A stretch of DNA of 64,000 nucleotides from Streptosporangiaceae bacterium NEAU-GS5. Lineage in GTDB: Bacteria > Actinomycetota > Actinomycetes > Streptosporangiales > Streptosporangiaceae. The number at the start of each line of letters is the position of its first letter. Position 1 is the stretch's first letter. Where the stretch lies: contig JAGFNW010000003.1 in assembly GCA_017592665.1 (NCBI GenBank), positions 310,001 through 374,000 on the forward strand, read 5' to 3'. Below are positions 15,726-24,295 of this stretch, piece by piece. The position numbers and the translations under genes are program-made. The notes beneath the pieces were generated by a model. That model searched no databases, was not told the origin of the DNA, and worked only from the letters and a program-made list of their open reading frames with translations.

Positions 15726-17307
15726 AGGTGCCGAGACCGTTGTGGTCGAGGCACTCGACCCGCGCCTTCGCGGCGTGGCCGGACGAGGCGGCGGTGAAGA
15801 TGACACCACACAGACCCGTCGCGGTCTCGCCTCGCGTCGGGAAGCTGAACGTGTCGCCGTCGTAATGGGTAAGCGGGAAGCGCATGTTCTTCGGTCCGAG
15901 CGTCAGCGTGAGGCTGCCGTTGTCGCCGGTGACCGTGAGCGGGCCGTAGTAGTCGTTGCCGTATCGCCCGACGTAGGCCGAGTCCGGCTTGGCCCGGGTC
16001 GCGTTCGCGGGCGGCCTCGCGTAGTCGGCCGGGGCCTGGCCCTGCCCGTCCATCTGCGCGAACAGCCCGTTGAAGAACGGCAGCCAGGCGACCGTCATCC
16101 GGCCGTTCTGGGCGATGTCGAAGAAGCTCTCGGCGACGGTCTCCGGCACGCCGATCGGCTGGGAGTTGGTCAGCACGACGATCCCAAGCTGCTCGGTCGG
16201 TAGCAGCGTGACCGTGGTGGCCGCGCCGAGTTCGAAGCCGCCCGAGTGGTTCAGGCGCAGCCGGCCCAGCTCGTCGTAGCCGACGTTCCAGCCGAGGCCG
16301 TAGAAGCTGGGCCGGCCCCACGGCGCCGGCGGCGGAATGTGGCTGTTCTGCGGCAGGTGGGTCTGGTCCAAGGCGGCGGCGTCGATGAACTGCCGGCCGT
16401 TGAACTTGCCGTTTCCCAGCTGCAGGCGCATCCAGAGCGTCATGTCGCGTACGGAGGAACTCGCGCCGCCCGCCGGAGACTGGGCGTCGGGGTCGCGCGT
16501 GTATTTGGGCACCCATCGCCCGTTGACGTCGACGTGCAGCGAGGCCCGGTTGGCGGCCTTCATGTAGTCGGCGAAGCTGGAGCTGGTCGAATTCATGCCG
16601 AGGGGCCGATAGAGCACATCCGCCGACAAGTCTTCCCATGTCGTCTTCTTGGCCGCCGCCACCGCGACCGCCGCCGCCGTCAATCCGAAGTTCGTGTACG
16701 CGTAGTCGGCCCGGAACGGCGAAAGAGGCTGGTAGCGGAGGTGGCCGAGGATGTAGCCGAGGTCGTAGCCGAGGTTCTCGAGCTCGTCGCCCGCGTGATC
16801 GGGCAGGCCGCTGCGGTGCGCGAACAGGTCGGCGATGGTCACGTGGGCGCTGACCCAGGGGTCCTTGAGCTTGAAACCAGGGGTGTACTTCTTCACCGGA
16901 TCATCCCAGGAGATCGCTTTCTGCCCGGCCACGCCCGCCACGACCGTCGAAGCCAGCGGCTTCGACACGGAGGCGAGCGGAAAGACCGTGTCCGGATCGA
17001 CCACCTGGGGCGAGCCCACTCGCCGCACCCCGAAGCCCTTCATGTACGGGACCTTGTCCTTGTAGACGACGGCGACCGCCATCCCCGGCACACCGGTCGC
17101 GTTCATGACCTCGTTGACGATGCTGTCGAGCTTGCCGATGGCCGCGTCGACCATCTCGGGCGTGAGCTGTGGCGCCGGCTGGGACGCCGGTTCCGCCGCG
17201 AGCGACGCCGATGGCCCCGGCTCGGCCGCGAGCGTACGCTCGCTTCCGCACCCCGACAGCAGCAGCGCCCCCGCGCTGAGCACCGCCATAACCCCCGCAC
17301 GTTCCAT
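15712..17307 (-). CDS. Serine beta-lactamase-like lipoprotein (class C / esterase family)
   Basis: This 531-residue protein has a lipobox (LLLSGC, Cys 20), so it is probably a membrane-anchored lipoprotein. The class C-type core shows SxxK as SVSK (Ser 113), the Tyr motif YTN in YAYTNFG and HSGG near the end of the domain. The C-terminal ~120 residues form a beta-rich tail such as the DUF3471-type domain. Such proteins are usually D-aminopeptidases, esterases or muropeptide-processing enzymes rather than resistance enzymes; the substrate is unknown here. All catalytic motifs are intact, in contrast to the broken class A-like neighbour. Confidence 0.9.
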   Translation of the reverse strand: MERAGVMAVLSAGALLLSGCGSERTLAAEPGPSASLAAEPASQPAPQLTPEMVDAAIGKLDSIVNEVMNATGVPGMAVAVVYKDKVPYMKGFGVRRVGSPQVVDPDTVFPLASVSKPLASTVVAGVAGQKAISWDDPVKKYTPGFKLKDPWVSAHVTIADLFAHRSGLPDHAGDELENLGYDLGYILGHLRYQPLSPFRADYAYTNFGLTAAAVAVAAAKKTTWEDLSADVLYRPLGMNSTSSSFADYMKAANRASLHVDVNGRWVPKYTRDPDAQSPAGGASSSVRDMTLWMRLQLGNGKFNGRQFIDAAALDQTHLPQNSHIPPPAPWGRPSFYGLGWNVGYDELGRLRLNHSGGFELGAATTVTLLPTEQLGIVVLTNSQPIGVPETVAESFFDIAQNGRMTVAWLPFFNGLFAQMDGQGQAPADYARPPANATRAKPDSAYVGRYGNDYYGPLTVTGDNGSLTLTLGPKNMRFPLTHYDGDTFSFPTRGETATGLCGVIFTAASSGHAAKARVECLDHNGLGTFTRH

Positions 17308-17365
17308 TTCCGCAGCGTAACAACCATGTGATCATAAATGGCGACCCCGTGCCGCTGGTGTCACG

Positions 17366-17662
17366 CTAACTCGGCGAGTCGGCCTCCAGCGGCCACAGGT
17401 CGACGGTGAGCGTGGCGCGTGCGCCGCCCAGCTCCGCCCGCAGCTCGGCCTCCAGCTCGGCGGCCTGTGCCGCCCAGCGGTCGCGTGCCTCCACCGACCG
17501 CCAGCCGGTCTCCCAGTGGAAGTTCGCGTCGAAGTCCTCCTGCCAGGCGGAGAGCCGATCCAGCAGTTCCGGTGAGAACTCGGCCTCCTGCCAGGCGCCC
17601 CACAGCGGAAGCGAGGCGCTGTAGTCCGGCATGAGCCGGATCTCGTCCGGGTCGTACGCCAT
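17366..17662 (-). CDS. Hypothetical protein (98 aa)
   Basis: The protein is small, acidic and Trp-rich: MAYDPDEIRLMPDYSASLPL, then SPELLDRLSAWQEDFDANFHW and a helical Ala/Glu-rich C-terminus. It has no signal or membrane segment. ATG 17662 has AGGAGG a few bases upstream, which fixes the start; the frame remains open to 17770 without a good site. I do not recognise a named family. The plain acidic helix-rich make-up resembles small immunity-like or actinomycete orphan proteins, but nothing around it supports a role. Confidence 0.72.
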   Translation of the reverse strand: MAYDPDEIRLMPDYSASLPLWGAWQEAEFSPELLDRLSAWQEDFDANFHWETGWRSVEARDRWAAQAAELEAELRAELGGARATLTVDLWPLEADSPS

Positions 17663-17800
17663 ACGCCCCTCCTGCCCGACGTCGGTATCGGCCGGGATCC
17701 GGGTCCGTACGGAACCACCGCGATATGCGTAGCCGCACCGGATCAGTCGCGCCGCCACTCCAGAGTACAAATTCAGACGACCACTTCTGGAGGAGCGTCA

Positions 17801-18010
17801 ATGTCCACGACATCGAAACCGCAGTGGGCGATCATCGGCGCCGCCACGGCACTGACCATGACCGGCGTGGCCTGCGGAATGTTCTCCGGCTCCGCGCAGG
17901 CGCAGCCGCGAAACTGCCAGGTGATCAGCGACGCCGTCGACCTCGACCTGTGGCGGATGACCCGCGCCCTGATCAGCCTGGACTACGTCAGCTTCGGCAT
18001 CGCCCAGTAG
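17801..18010 (+). CDS. Small secreted protein (69 aa)
   Basis: GGAGG precedes ATG 17801 by about six bases. The first ~36 residues form a signal-like segment (IIGAATALTMTGVACGMFSG...AQA), leaving a mature peptide of about 34 residues starting near QPRNCQVISDAVDLDLW with one Cys. I do not recognise the family. Good ribosome binding and a proper signal peptide argue that it is real. It is divergent from the 98-residue hypothetical gene. Confidence 0.65.
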   Translation: MSTTSKPQWAIIGAATALTMTGVACGMFSGSAQAQPRNCQVISDAVDLDLWRMTRALISLDYVSFGIAQ

Positions 18011-18025
18011 AACCTGCGGGTCGCC

Positions 18026-19021
18026 TCAGCTCGACGGCGCCGCGGCCCGGATGGTGGCCTCCATGATGGGCCAGGGCAGGCCGGGCGGCAGCAGGACGGT
18101 CACGAGATCGGCCGCGTGCTCCCAGGACTTGAGCTGCTCCCTGACCTGCTCGCCGGTGCCGTGAATCGCGAGCTGCTCGAGCACCGCCTCGGCGCTCGGC
18201 GGGATGACCCCGCGGCGCGGGCTCGGGCGCGGGTTGGCGGCGATGATCTCGCCGACCTGTGCCGCATAGCCCTGCCTGGACATGGATTGGGCGTAGACAT
18301 CCCCCATCGCGGTCAGATACCAGGCGGCGCACGCGGCGGCGATCTGGCGTGCCGTGTCGGGATTTTCGTCGACGACGGTGATGGGGCCGCTGGCCACGTC
18401 GAGCGGCGGTCGTTCCGGAGCCACGGTCCGGCGATGCCGGTTGAGCTCGTCCGCCCAGGCCGCGACGCTGTCGCGGGCCACCAGCGCGGGGATCCAGCCG
18501 TCGCCGAGTTCGGCCGCCACCCGGGTGGCATGCGGGCCCAGCGCCGCGATCAGGATCGGCACCTCGGGGGCGGGTGGCTGGCCCAGCCGCAGCGGCCACG
18601 CGCCGGGCGCGTTGCGCAGCTCCGCCGGTTGACCGGCAAGCAGATTGCGGACCTGGGTCACGACGTCGCGCAGCTTGGCCGCCGGCCGCTCGAACGGGAT
18701 GTCGTGGAACCCCTCGACCAGGGCTTGGGTGCTGGCTCCGAGGCCCAGCGCGTACCGCCCGCCGCTGATCTGATGCAGCGTGGCGGCCGTCATGGCCAGC
18801 GTCGCCGGCGAGCGCCCCCACACCGAGAGGACGGCCGAGGCGATCTGGATCCTGCTGGTGCGCAGCGCGATCTCGGTCACCACCGGAGTGGAGTCCAGCC
18901 CCCATCCCTCGGGTACGGCGAAGGTCTCGTATCCCAGCTCGTCGGCCAGCACTGCGGCGTCGACGATGACCTCGCGCCGGGTCTCCATGGGCGTGAGGCC
19001 CACGCCGCGCCGCTGCGTCAT
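18026..19021 (-). CDS. LLM-class F420/FMN-dependent oxidoreductase
   Basis: The 331-residue protein fits the bacterial luciferase-like monooxygenase fold: strand and cofactor segments DELGYETFAVPEGWG, IALRTSRIQIASAVL, GRYALGLGAS and the phosphate-binding region PILIAALGP. In actinomycetes most such enzymes use coenzyme F420 and reduce or oxidise small metabolites; the substrate cannot be inferred. ATG 19021 overlaps the stop of the upstream thioesterase-like gene by four bases, so the two form an operon. The frame is open further upstream only across that gene. Confidence 0.88.
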   Translation of the reverse strand: MTQRRGVGLTPMETRREVIVDAAVLADELGYETFAVPEGWGLDSTPVVTEIALRTSRIQIASAVLSVWGRSPATLAMTAATLHQISGGRYALGLGASTQALVEGFHDIPFERPAAKLRDVVTQVRNLLAGQPAELRNAPGAWPLRLGQPPAPEVPILIAALGPHATRVAAELGDGWIPALVARDSVAAWADELNRHRRTVAPERPPLDVASGPITVVDENPDTARQIAAACAAWYLTAMGDVYAQSMSRQGYAAQVGEIIAANPRPSPRRGVIPPSAEAVLEQLAIHGTGEQVREQLKSWEHAADLVTVLLPPGLPWPIMEATIRAAAPSS

Positions 19022-19824
19022 GACCCCTCCTTCGCGGCCGAACCCGGGATCTGGCGCGGCACGGTGAGCCACACCGTGTCGGCCACCGCGAGCACATCGC
19101 CGTCCGGCCCTAGCAGCGCCGACCCGGCCATCAGCTTGCGGCCGTCCCGCCCGATCATCCAGCCCAGCGCCACGCACTCGTCGCCGGCCTCCGGCAGCAC
19201 GGCCACGGTGGCGGTCATCCGGCCGAGCAGGACGGCGGTGTCGGGCTCGATGCCGGCCGCCTCGGCCGCGGCGATCCCGCTGGGGCAGTCCAGCGCCGCC
19301 CAGGCGATCTCCGGGCGCACCGTACGGCCGCCGTCGGTCAGCGAGGCGTCCGGCGTCCACGGCGCCGCCCACACCGCCCCACCAGTGACGGGGCCGGGAA
19401 AGATACGCAGGCCATCGCCGGGTTCACGCTGATTTCCGCAGACGAAGCAGGTGGGAAACACCGGATCTTCGAAATAGCGCGCCCGGCCCTGCGCCGCACG
19501 GGCCGCGGCCAACGACACGGTGCCGGGCACCGCCGGCGCCGGGCCGTCCGCGGCGGGCACGGCCTCGGCCACCAGTGCGCCGTCGTGACTTATCCGCACC
19601 AAGCCGTCGGCGTCGGCCTCAACGGTCATCGGCGTGCCCAGAGGGGGCGGCCGCCGCAGCGTGACCGTGGCCGGGCCATCGAGATATCCGGCGACACGTC
19701 CGCACATGTAACCGCCGTTGGCGCTGTCCGGAGGCCCGCAGAAACGGGGCGAAACAGTCAGAGGAGGCATTTCCGCGCTCTGTTCACCGGAGGCCGGCAT
19801 CGACGCGCGGGACATAAACGACAT
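19018..19824 (-). CDS. Hotdog-fold thioesterase-like protein
   Basis: The protein shows two hotdog-like halves: FCGPPDSANGGYMCGRVAGY resembles the start of acyl-CoA thioesterase-like proteins, and a central CFVCGNQREPGDGLRIFPG is typical of the actinobacterial two-domain group. It may act on acyl-CoA or be a binding protein. The start is uncertain: ATG 19824 has a TAGCGT -10-like box seven bases upstream (leaderless), while ATG 19770 would also preserve the domain. It is translationally coupled to the flavin-dependent oxidoreductase, suggesting a shared catabolic or lipid-modifying step. Confidence 0.75.
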   Translation of the reverse strand: MSFMSRASMPASGEQSAEMPPLTVSPRFCGPPDSANGGYMCGRVAGYLDGPATVTLRRPPPLGTPMTVEADADGLVRISHDGALVAEAVPAADGPAPAVPGTVSLAAARAAQGRARYFEDPVFPTCFVCGNQREPGDGLRIFPGPVTGGAVWAAPWTPDASLTDGGRTVRPEIAWAALDCPSGIAAAEAAGIEPDTAVLLGRMTATVAVLPEAGDECVALGWMIGRDGRKLMAGSALLGPDGDVLAVADTVWLTVPRQIPGSAAKEGS

Positions 19825-19945
19825 AATCCCGACGCTACGGCCACCGCGACGACCCGTGCCATCGGGTGAACTACGGACGGACGCCTGCCTGGCCCCCGTG
19901 CACGGCACGTCCGGCGGCGCGGACATCCGGCGAACACCCGAGTCA

Positions 19946-20962
19946 TCAGGTGCGGTGGCGCAGCCGCTGCTCGGTGACCCAGGCCGCGATCTGGGCGCGG
20001 GAGCTCACCTGCAGCTTGCGCCGGATGTTCTCCGCGTGCGACTCGATGGTTCGCGGCGCGACCGACAGCCGCGTGGCGATGGCCTGGTTGGTCAGCCCGT
20101 CGGCGACCAGCTCGGCCACCTCGAACTCGCGGTCGGTCAGGACCTGCCCGCCACGTGTCGGCCGGCGTACGAAGCCGATTATCGCGTCGAGGACCGCCTC
20201 CCAGTCGCCGTGGTAGAACAGGTGGCTCGTGCCCGGCAGCGGGATCAGGATGGCGCCGGGCACGCTCGCGGCCACCTCACGCCCCAGCTCGAACCGGGTG
20301 CCCCGATCGCCTTCACGGTGCAGGACGGCCGTCGGCGTGCGGATGGCCGGAAGCAGCGCCCGGATGTCGGTCTCGTAGTAGACCTCGAGCAGCCGCGCGG
20401 CCACCTCGGCCGTCGAACTCGCCCGCTGGAATCGGGTGAACGCCGCCAGATCCTCGACCTTGGGATCGGTGACGAACGCACCCGTCAGCGCCTGCAGCCC
20501 CATGCCCCAGTGCGCCCGCACCAGAGCCACCACGGACTTCCTTACCTCGGCGGGCGCGAGATCTCCGCCGTTGGCGCACATCCCGTAGACCACGAGCGTC
20601 TCGACCCGATCCGGATACCTCGCGGCGATCGCGGCGGCAAGCTGACCGCCCTGCGAGGCGCCGAACAGATGGAACCGCCGGGCCCCCACCGCGTCGGCCA
20701 CCGCCAGGGCCGCGGCCACCTGCCCGTCGAAGGACAGGTCGACGCCTTCTCGCTCCGACAGGCCGCATCCCGGCTTGTCGTAGCGGACCACGGTGCAGTG
20801 CTGCGCCAGGCGTTCGATGAACTCGCCGTAGGAGAACAGGTCAAGCTGCCCGCGAAGATGCGTGATCCAGCCCGAGTCGCACAACAACACCGGACCAGCG
20901 CCCATCGTGGAGTACGCCACCGGCCCGGCAGGCGTGGTGCAGTATCGGATCAGTCCCCCCAC
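19946..20962 (-). CDS. Alpha/beta hydrolase fused to a LuxR-type DNA-binding domain
   Basis: Residues ~1-265 are an alpha/beta hydrolase with nucleophile elbow GASQGG (Ser ~100) and a C-terminal His in PGTSHLFYHGDW. Residues ~275-338 are a LuxR/GerE helix-turn-helix (LTDREFEVAELVADG, then NQAIATRLSVAPRTIESHAE). Such fusions are thought to sense or process a small ligand and regulate transcription directly. I chose GTG 20962, which follows GGGAG and gives the family's usual start (LIRYCTTPAGPVAYS). The longer frame to 21088 would overlap the divergent gene at 21036. No acyl-homoserine lactone synthase is nearby. Confidence 0.85.
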   Translation of the reverse strand: MGGLIRYCTTPAGPVAYSTMGAGPVLLCDSGWITHLRGQLDLFSYGEFIERLAQHCTVVRYDKPGCGLSEREGVDLSFDGQVAAALAVADAVGARRFHLFGASQGGQLAAAIAARYPDRVETLVVYGMCANGGDLAPAEVRKSVVALVRAHWGMGLQALTGAFVTDPKVEDLAAFTRFQRASSTAEVAARLLEVYYETDIRALLPAIRTPTAVLHREGDRGTRFELGREVAASVPGAILIPLPGTSHLFYHGDWEAVLDAIIGFVRRPTRGGQVLTDREFEVAELVADGLTNQAIATRLSVAPRTIESHAENIRRKLQVSSRAQIAAWVTEQRLRHRT

Positions 20963-21035
20963 TCGACCAAACTCCCATATCCAACCGGCGATTTGAACTG
21001 CTGCGATCTCTTCCCCCAAACGTTGAGGACCCCAT

Positions 21036-21299
21036 ATGAGGTTCAGAGATGTCGTCGTCAACCGCGAAGAGCGCTTCTCCATCGGCATCGAGGAGGAGTC
21101 GAGCCGGTTCTACGTGTCGATCCCGGTCAGCAATCCGTACGTCGACTACTCGGAGTACTACGAGATAGACGCGGCGACCTTCGAGCGCTTCATCGGCGAC
21201 GCCGTCGCCGCGGGCGAGTTCGCCGATCGGTGCCGCGCTCGCGAGATGGACCACGTGCTGCTCTACCAGCCGGGCCGCCTGCGCGGCTCAGGGGCCTGA
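21036..21299 (+). CDS. Conserved hypothetical protein (87 aa)
   Basis: This small acidic soluble protein has a beta-rich start (RFRDVVVNREERFSIGIEEE, then RFYVSIPVSN) and an alternating Tyr-rich segment (VDYSEYYEID). GAGG lies about eight bases before ATG 21036. There is no signal peptide. Similar short proteins occur in actinomycetes as far as I recall, but without a role. It is divergent from the hydrolase-LuxR gene, with a 73-base gap. Confidence 0.7.
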   Translation: MRFRDVVVNREERFSIGIEEESSRFYVSIPVSNPYVDYSEYYEIDAATFERFIGDAVAAGEFADRCRAREMDHVLLYQPGRLRGSGA

Positions 21300-21320
21300 G
21301 GCCCTCGCGCACGCTGGTTC

Positions 21321-21329
21321 TGTGGACAA
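21321..21329 (-). other. Isolated DnaA box match
   Basis: TGTGGACAA is the complement of TTGTCCACA, the preferred high-GC actinomycete DnaA box. It lies in the 115-base gap before the secreted protein gene at 21415. A single box has little weight by itself. Confidence 0.35.
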
Positions 21330-21414
21330 GTGCACAGTCGGCCTGGCTCTAACGGTTCGCTAACGCTGCCCGACCCAGGCTGATGGCACGTCCTAGCACA
21401 AGGAGAAACACGAA

Positions 21415-21894
21415 ATGCGCCCTCAGAAATTGATTCCCGCGGTCGCCCTGGCGGCGGGTCTGACCATACCAATGGCGGTCGCCGCCCAGCCGGCCGGCGC
21501 CACTGCCAAGTCGTCGACGTGCCGGGTGGAGGTGGAATACCTCGACCTGATCAACGTGGACGAGTCCGACGGGACGGACGAGGTCCGCATCGACCTCGCC
21601 GGCTACTTCTATCCCAGCAACTATGTCGCCATGCAGGCCGGTGACCGCGCCTACTCCGGCAACTTCGCCAACCCGACCACCACCATCGGCACCACCGGCT
21701 ACGCGAATTTCAGCATCCGCGAGGTCACCCCACCGGTCGTCGGCAGCGGCACCAACCTCGGCTCCATCAACGCCCAGGGCTCCACCTGCGCAACGCTCTC
21801 CACCGGGCAGGTGGCCCACATCTACAAGTACATCTCCGGCACCGACGACACCTGGTACTCGTACTACTTCAGGCTCGTCATGACCGGCCTGTAG
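21415..21894 (+). CDS. Secreted hypothetical protein (159 aa)
   Basis: A clear signal peptide (MRPQKLIPAVALAAGLTIPM... with AQPAGATA near the cleavage site) precedes a beta-rich mature domain of about 125 residues with two Cys and many Tyr, Gly and Thr. An AAGGAG box lies about nine bases before ATG 21415. The domain looks like a small extracellular beta-sandwich, but I do not recognise a family. It converges on the dipZ-like gene with a seven-base gap. Confidence 0.7.
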   Translation: MRPQKLIPAVALAAGLTIPMAVAAQPAGATAKSSTCRVEVEYLDLINVDESDGTDEVRIDLAGYFYPSNYVAMQAGDRAYSGNFANPTTTIGTTGYANFSIREVTPPVVGSGTNLGSINAQGSTCATLSTGQVAHIYKYISGTDDTWYSYYFRLVMTGL

Positions 21895-21901
21895 GCGTCG
21901 G

Positions 21902-23545
21902 CTAACCGAAGGTGAAGGAATAGGCGTTCAAGCCTGGGGACAGGGTCACCCGTAGCGTGGACTGGACCTGCTTGCCGCTGTCGAGCAACGTGTAGATATT
22001 GGGCGCGCCGGAAACCGCGTAGGTTTTCGTGGCGCCATCGATTGTGGCGGTCATCGTGCCGGTGCCACCGACGTCGAGATAGACGTCGTTGGCGCGGAAG
22101 CTCAACACGATGGCCGCCTTCTCGTGCGCGGTGATCGATTCAGGGCTCACCGTCCAGGTGCCGGAAAGCGCGAAGGTGTCCTCAGGCACGACCGGCGGAA
22201 TGGTGAAGGCCCGCGTGCCCGGTCTGTACAGCTGATCGCCGAAGTAGCCGTCGGCGCGCTGGGCGCCGAAATAGATCTCGGGGGTCTGCACGTAGCTCGT
22301 GGGAGTCGTGTCGGGGACATCAGTGGGCTGCGGCAACGTGCGGCCGGGGTTCGCGACCTTCAGCAATTCCCGGATGAGGCGTTCGGTGCCCGGATAGTCG
22401 CCCTCTCCGACGCTGGCGTAACGCACGGTCCCGGTGGCGTCGATCAGATAGTCGGCCGGCCAGGAATTGTTGTGGTAGTTGGTCCAGGTCGTGAAATCGT
22501 TGTCCAGGGCGATCGGATAGCCGATGCGCAGCCGCTTGGCACCGGCCGCGACGTTGCCCGCGTCGTGTTCGAAGGCGTACTCCGGTGTGTGGACGCCGAT
22601 CACCTCGAAGCCGGCCGCGTGATAGGCGGCGTACCAGGCGTTGACGTGGGCGATGGCACGCTGGCAGTTGATGCACGAGTACGCCCAGAAGTCGACGAGC
22701 ACCACTTTCCCCTTGAGGGAGGCCACGCTGAGCGGCGCGCCGCCAGGGGTGTTCAGCCACTGGGAGATGCCCGCGACCTCCGGGGCCGCGCCGCAGTCGC
22801 GAAGGCCCGCGGAGCTCGGGGTCCGGGAGCAGTCGGGCAGGACGACGCTCGCCGCGGTGTGCCCGAGGTTCTGTGTGGCGTTGTTGAGCGCGCCGGTGTA
22901 GTCGGGGACCGCTCGCTGAATGGCGTCGGTGACGTTGAAGGTCAGGGCGACGGCGAGCACGATCATAACGGCCCCGGCGGCGATGCGGATGCCGCGCCGG
23001 CGCTCGCGGAACGCGCGGAGGCGCTCGGTGATCCGGCGCCCGGCCAGGGCGAACAGCAGCAGCGGTACGGCATTGCCGGCGGCGAACGCCACGGTCAGCA
23101 AGACCGTGTCGGCGCCGATTCGCCCGGTCGCGCCGGCGACCGAGATCGCGGCGAGGACCGGCCCGGCGCAGGGAACGTACACGGCGCCGAGCGCGAGACC
23201 GAGGACGAATCCGCCTCGACCGGCGTTGACGCCGCGCTGGGGGATCCAGGAGAACCCGCGCTCGAGCAACTCCTCGACTCGTGGCACCATCAGGCCGACG
23301 CCGAGCAGGACGAGAACGACAAGGCCGGCCCAGCGAAAGGTGCCGTCAGGCAGCGGCAGCGCCCGCAGCAGCAGCGTCCCCAACAAGATGATGAGGCTGA
23401 AACTCAGGGTCAGGCTGGCGACCACCCGGTAGGGACGGCCCTCGGCGCCACCCGACAGGAAGATCACCGGAAGGACCGGCAGGACGCACGGCGAGATCGC
23501 GGTGATCAACCCGCCCAGGAAGCCGATCAGCACAAGGGGGGTCAT
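21902..23545 (-). CDS. dipZ: DipZ-type thiol-disulfide protein (CcdA + thioredoxin + C-terminal beta domain)
   Basis: Residues ~1-200 are a CcdA/DsbD-like membrane domain with the two redox Cys motifs (SPCVLPVLPV and VPCAGPVLA). Residues ~255-400 are a periplasmic thioredoxin-like domain with SCINC (~288-292). The last ~130 residues form a carbohydrate-binding-like beta domain typical of DipZ. It would carry reducing equivalents across the membrane to extracytoplasmic thiols, for example for cytochrome c maturation or oxidative-stress repair. The 547-residue length is normal. It stands alone in this window. Confidence 0.9.
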   Translation of the reverse strand: MTPLVLIGFLGGLITAISPCVLPVLPVIFLSGGAEGRPYRVVASLTLSFSLIILLGTLLLRALPLPDGTFRWAGLVVLVLLGVGLMVPRVEELLERGFSWIPQRGVNAGRGGFVLGLALGAVYVPCAGPVLAAISVAGATGRIGADTVLLTVAFAAGNAVPLLLFALAGRRITERLRAFRERRRGIRIAAGAVMIVLAVALTFNVTDAIQRAVPDYTGALNNATQNLGHTAASVVLPDCSRTPSSAGLRDCGAAPEVAGISQWLNTPGGAPLSVASLKGKVVLVDFWAYSCINCQRAIAHVNAWYAAYHAAGFEVIGVHTPEYAFEHDAGNVAAGAKRLRIGYPIALDNDFTTWTNYHNNSWPADYLIDATGTVRYASVGEGDYPGTERLIRELLKVANPGRTLPQPTDVPDTTPTSYVQTPEIYFGAQRADGYFGDQLYRPGTRAFTIPPVVPEDTFALSGTWTVSPESITAHEKAAIVLSFRANDVYLDVGGTGTMTATIDGATKTYAVSGAPNIYTLLDSGKQVQSTLRVTLSPGLNAYSFTFG

Positions 23546-23739
23546 CGGCCTCCCCCAGAGCGGGGCCTCGCCCGGAAACCTGCTGGCATATCCCCATCAT
23601 GGAGGCGCAAACCGCTGATTAGCGCCACCGAGGCAGCATCAGGTCCTTACAGGACCATTACCGGCCAATGGAAACGCGTGCTGCTAGAGTCCGGGAGGCC
23701 GGCGATCAACACCCGTCGGCGAACTCGCGGGAGCAGCGT

Positions 23740-24261
23740 GTGGCGTTCTTATGGTTCCTCAGCGCCCTGTTGGCCATCGTCGTGTTCGCCGTCGTCGTCA
23801 ACCGGCTGACCGGCACCAAGGCGCAGTATCTCGAGGGCCTGCAACTGCAGGCGGGCGAGCAGGAGTTGTGGCGCGACACGGAAGCCGATTTCGCCGTCGT
23901 ACCACGCATGGGACGGGCCGCCCTGACGACCTATCCTCGCCTGCGCCGGCATACGGTCCTGTGGACCAACCGCCGCGTCGTGATCTCCCAGAAGGCGCTG
24001 GGCTCGGCGAAACACATGATCACCCACCAGGTCTATTTCGGCTTGGAAACCGGGTCGCCGGCCGCGGCGGACGAAGCCTTCGGCGGCTTCTACGGTCGCG
24101 GTTTCCAGACCATCGCCGCCGTCGGCCACACCTTTGGAGAGGTCAACGGCAAGGCCTGCGCACGCATCCGGCCGACCGCCGCCAGCGGCTCGAAGCTCAA
24201 CCTCGACGAAGCCCTCATCTTCAGCGACAAGCTCGACGAGCTGCGCCGGCGACTGGGCTGA
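23740..24261 (+). CDS. Single-span membrane protein with PH/GRAM-like cytoplasmic domain (173 aa)
   Basis: An N-terminal helix (FLWFLSALLAIVVFAVVVNRL) precedes a domain with GEQELWRDTEADFAV and VLWTNRRVVISQKAL, the pattern of bacterial PH- or GRAM-like domains, though no family can be fixed. GTG 23740 has GGAG upstream; the frame is open from 23668. Codon 4 is TTA, the rare leucine codon that in streptomycete-like organisms makes translation depend on the bldA tRNA. It converges on the ARPP-2-like gene. Confidence 0.68.
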   Translation: MAFLWFLSALLAIVVFAVVVNRLTGTKAQYLEGLQLQAGEQELWRDTEADFAVVPRMGRAALTTYPRLRRHTVLWTNRRVVISQKALGSAKHMITHQVYFGLETGSPAAADEAFGGFYGRGFQTIAAVGHTFGEVNGKACARIRPTAASGSKLNLDEALIFSDKLDELRRRLG

Positions 24262-24295
24262 CCTCGGTTCGCGATCGCCTCGCGGGCTATTGGAT

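Noticed and set aside
16246-17331. 361-residue plus-strand open frame
   Set aside because: It is antisense to the class C-type lipoprotein gene, which has a lipobox and all catalytic motifs.
18026-21299. Quorum-sensing system based on the hydrolase-LuxR fusion
   Set aside because: No autoinducer synthase or autoinducer-binding domain is present; the N-terminal domain is a hydrolase.
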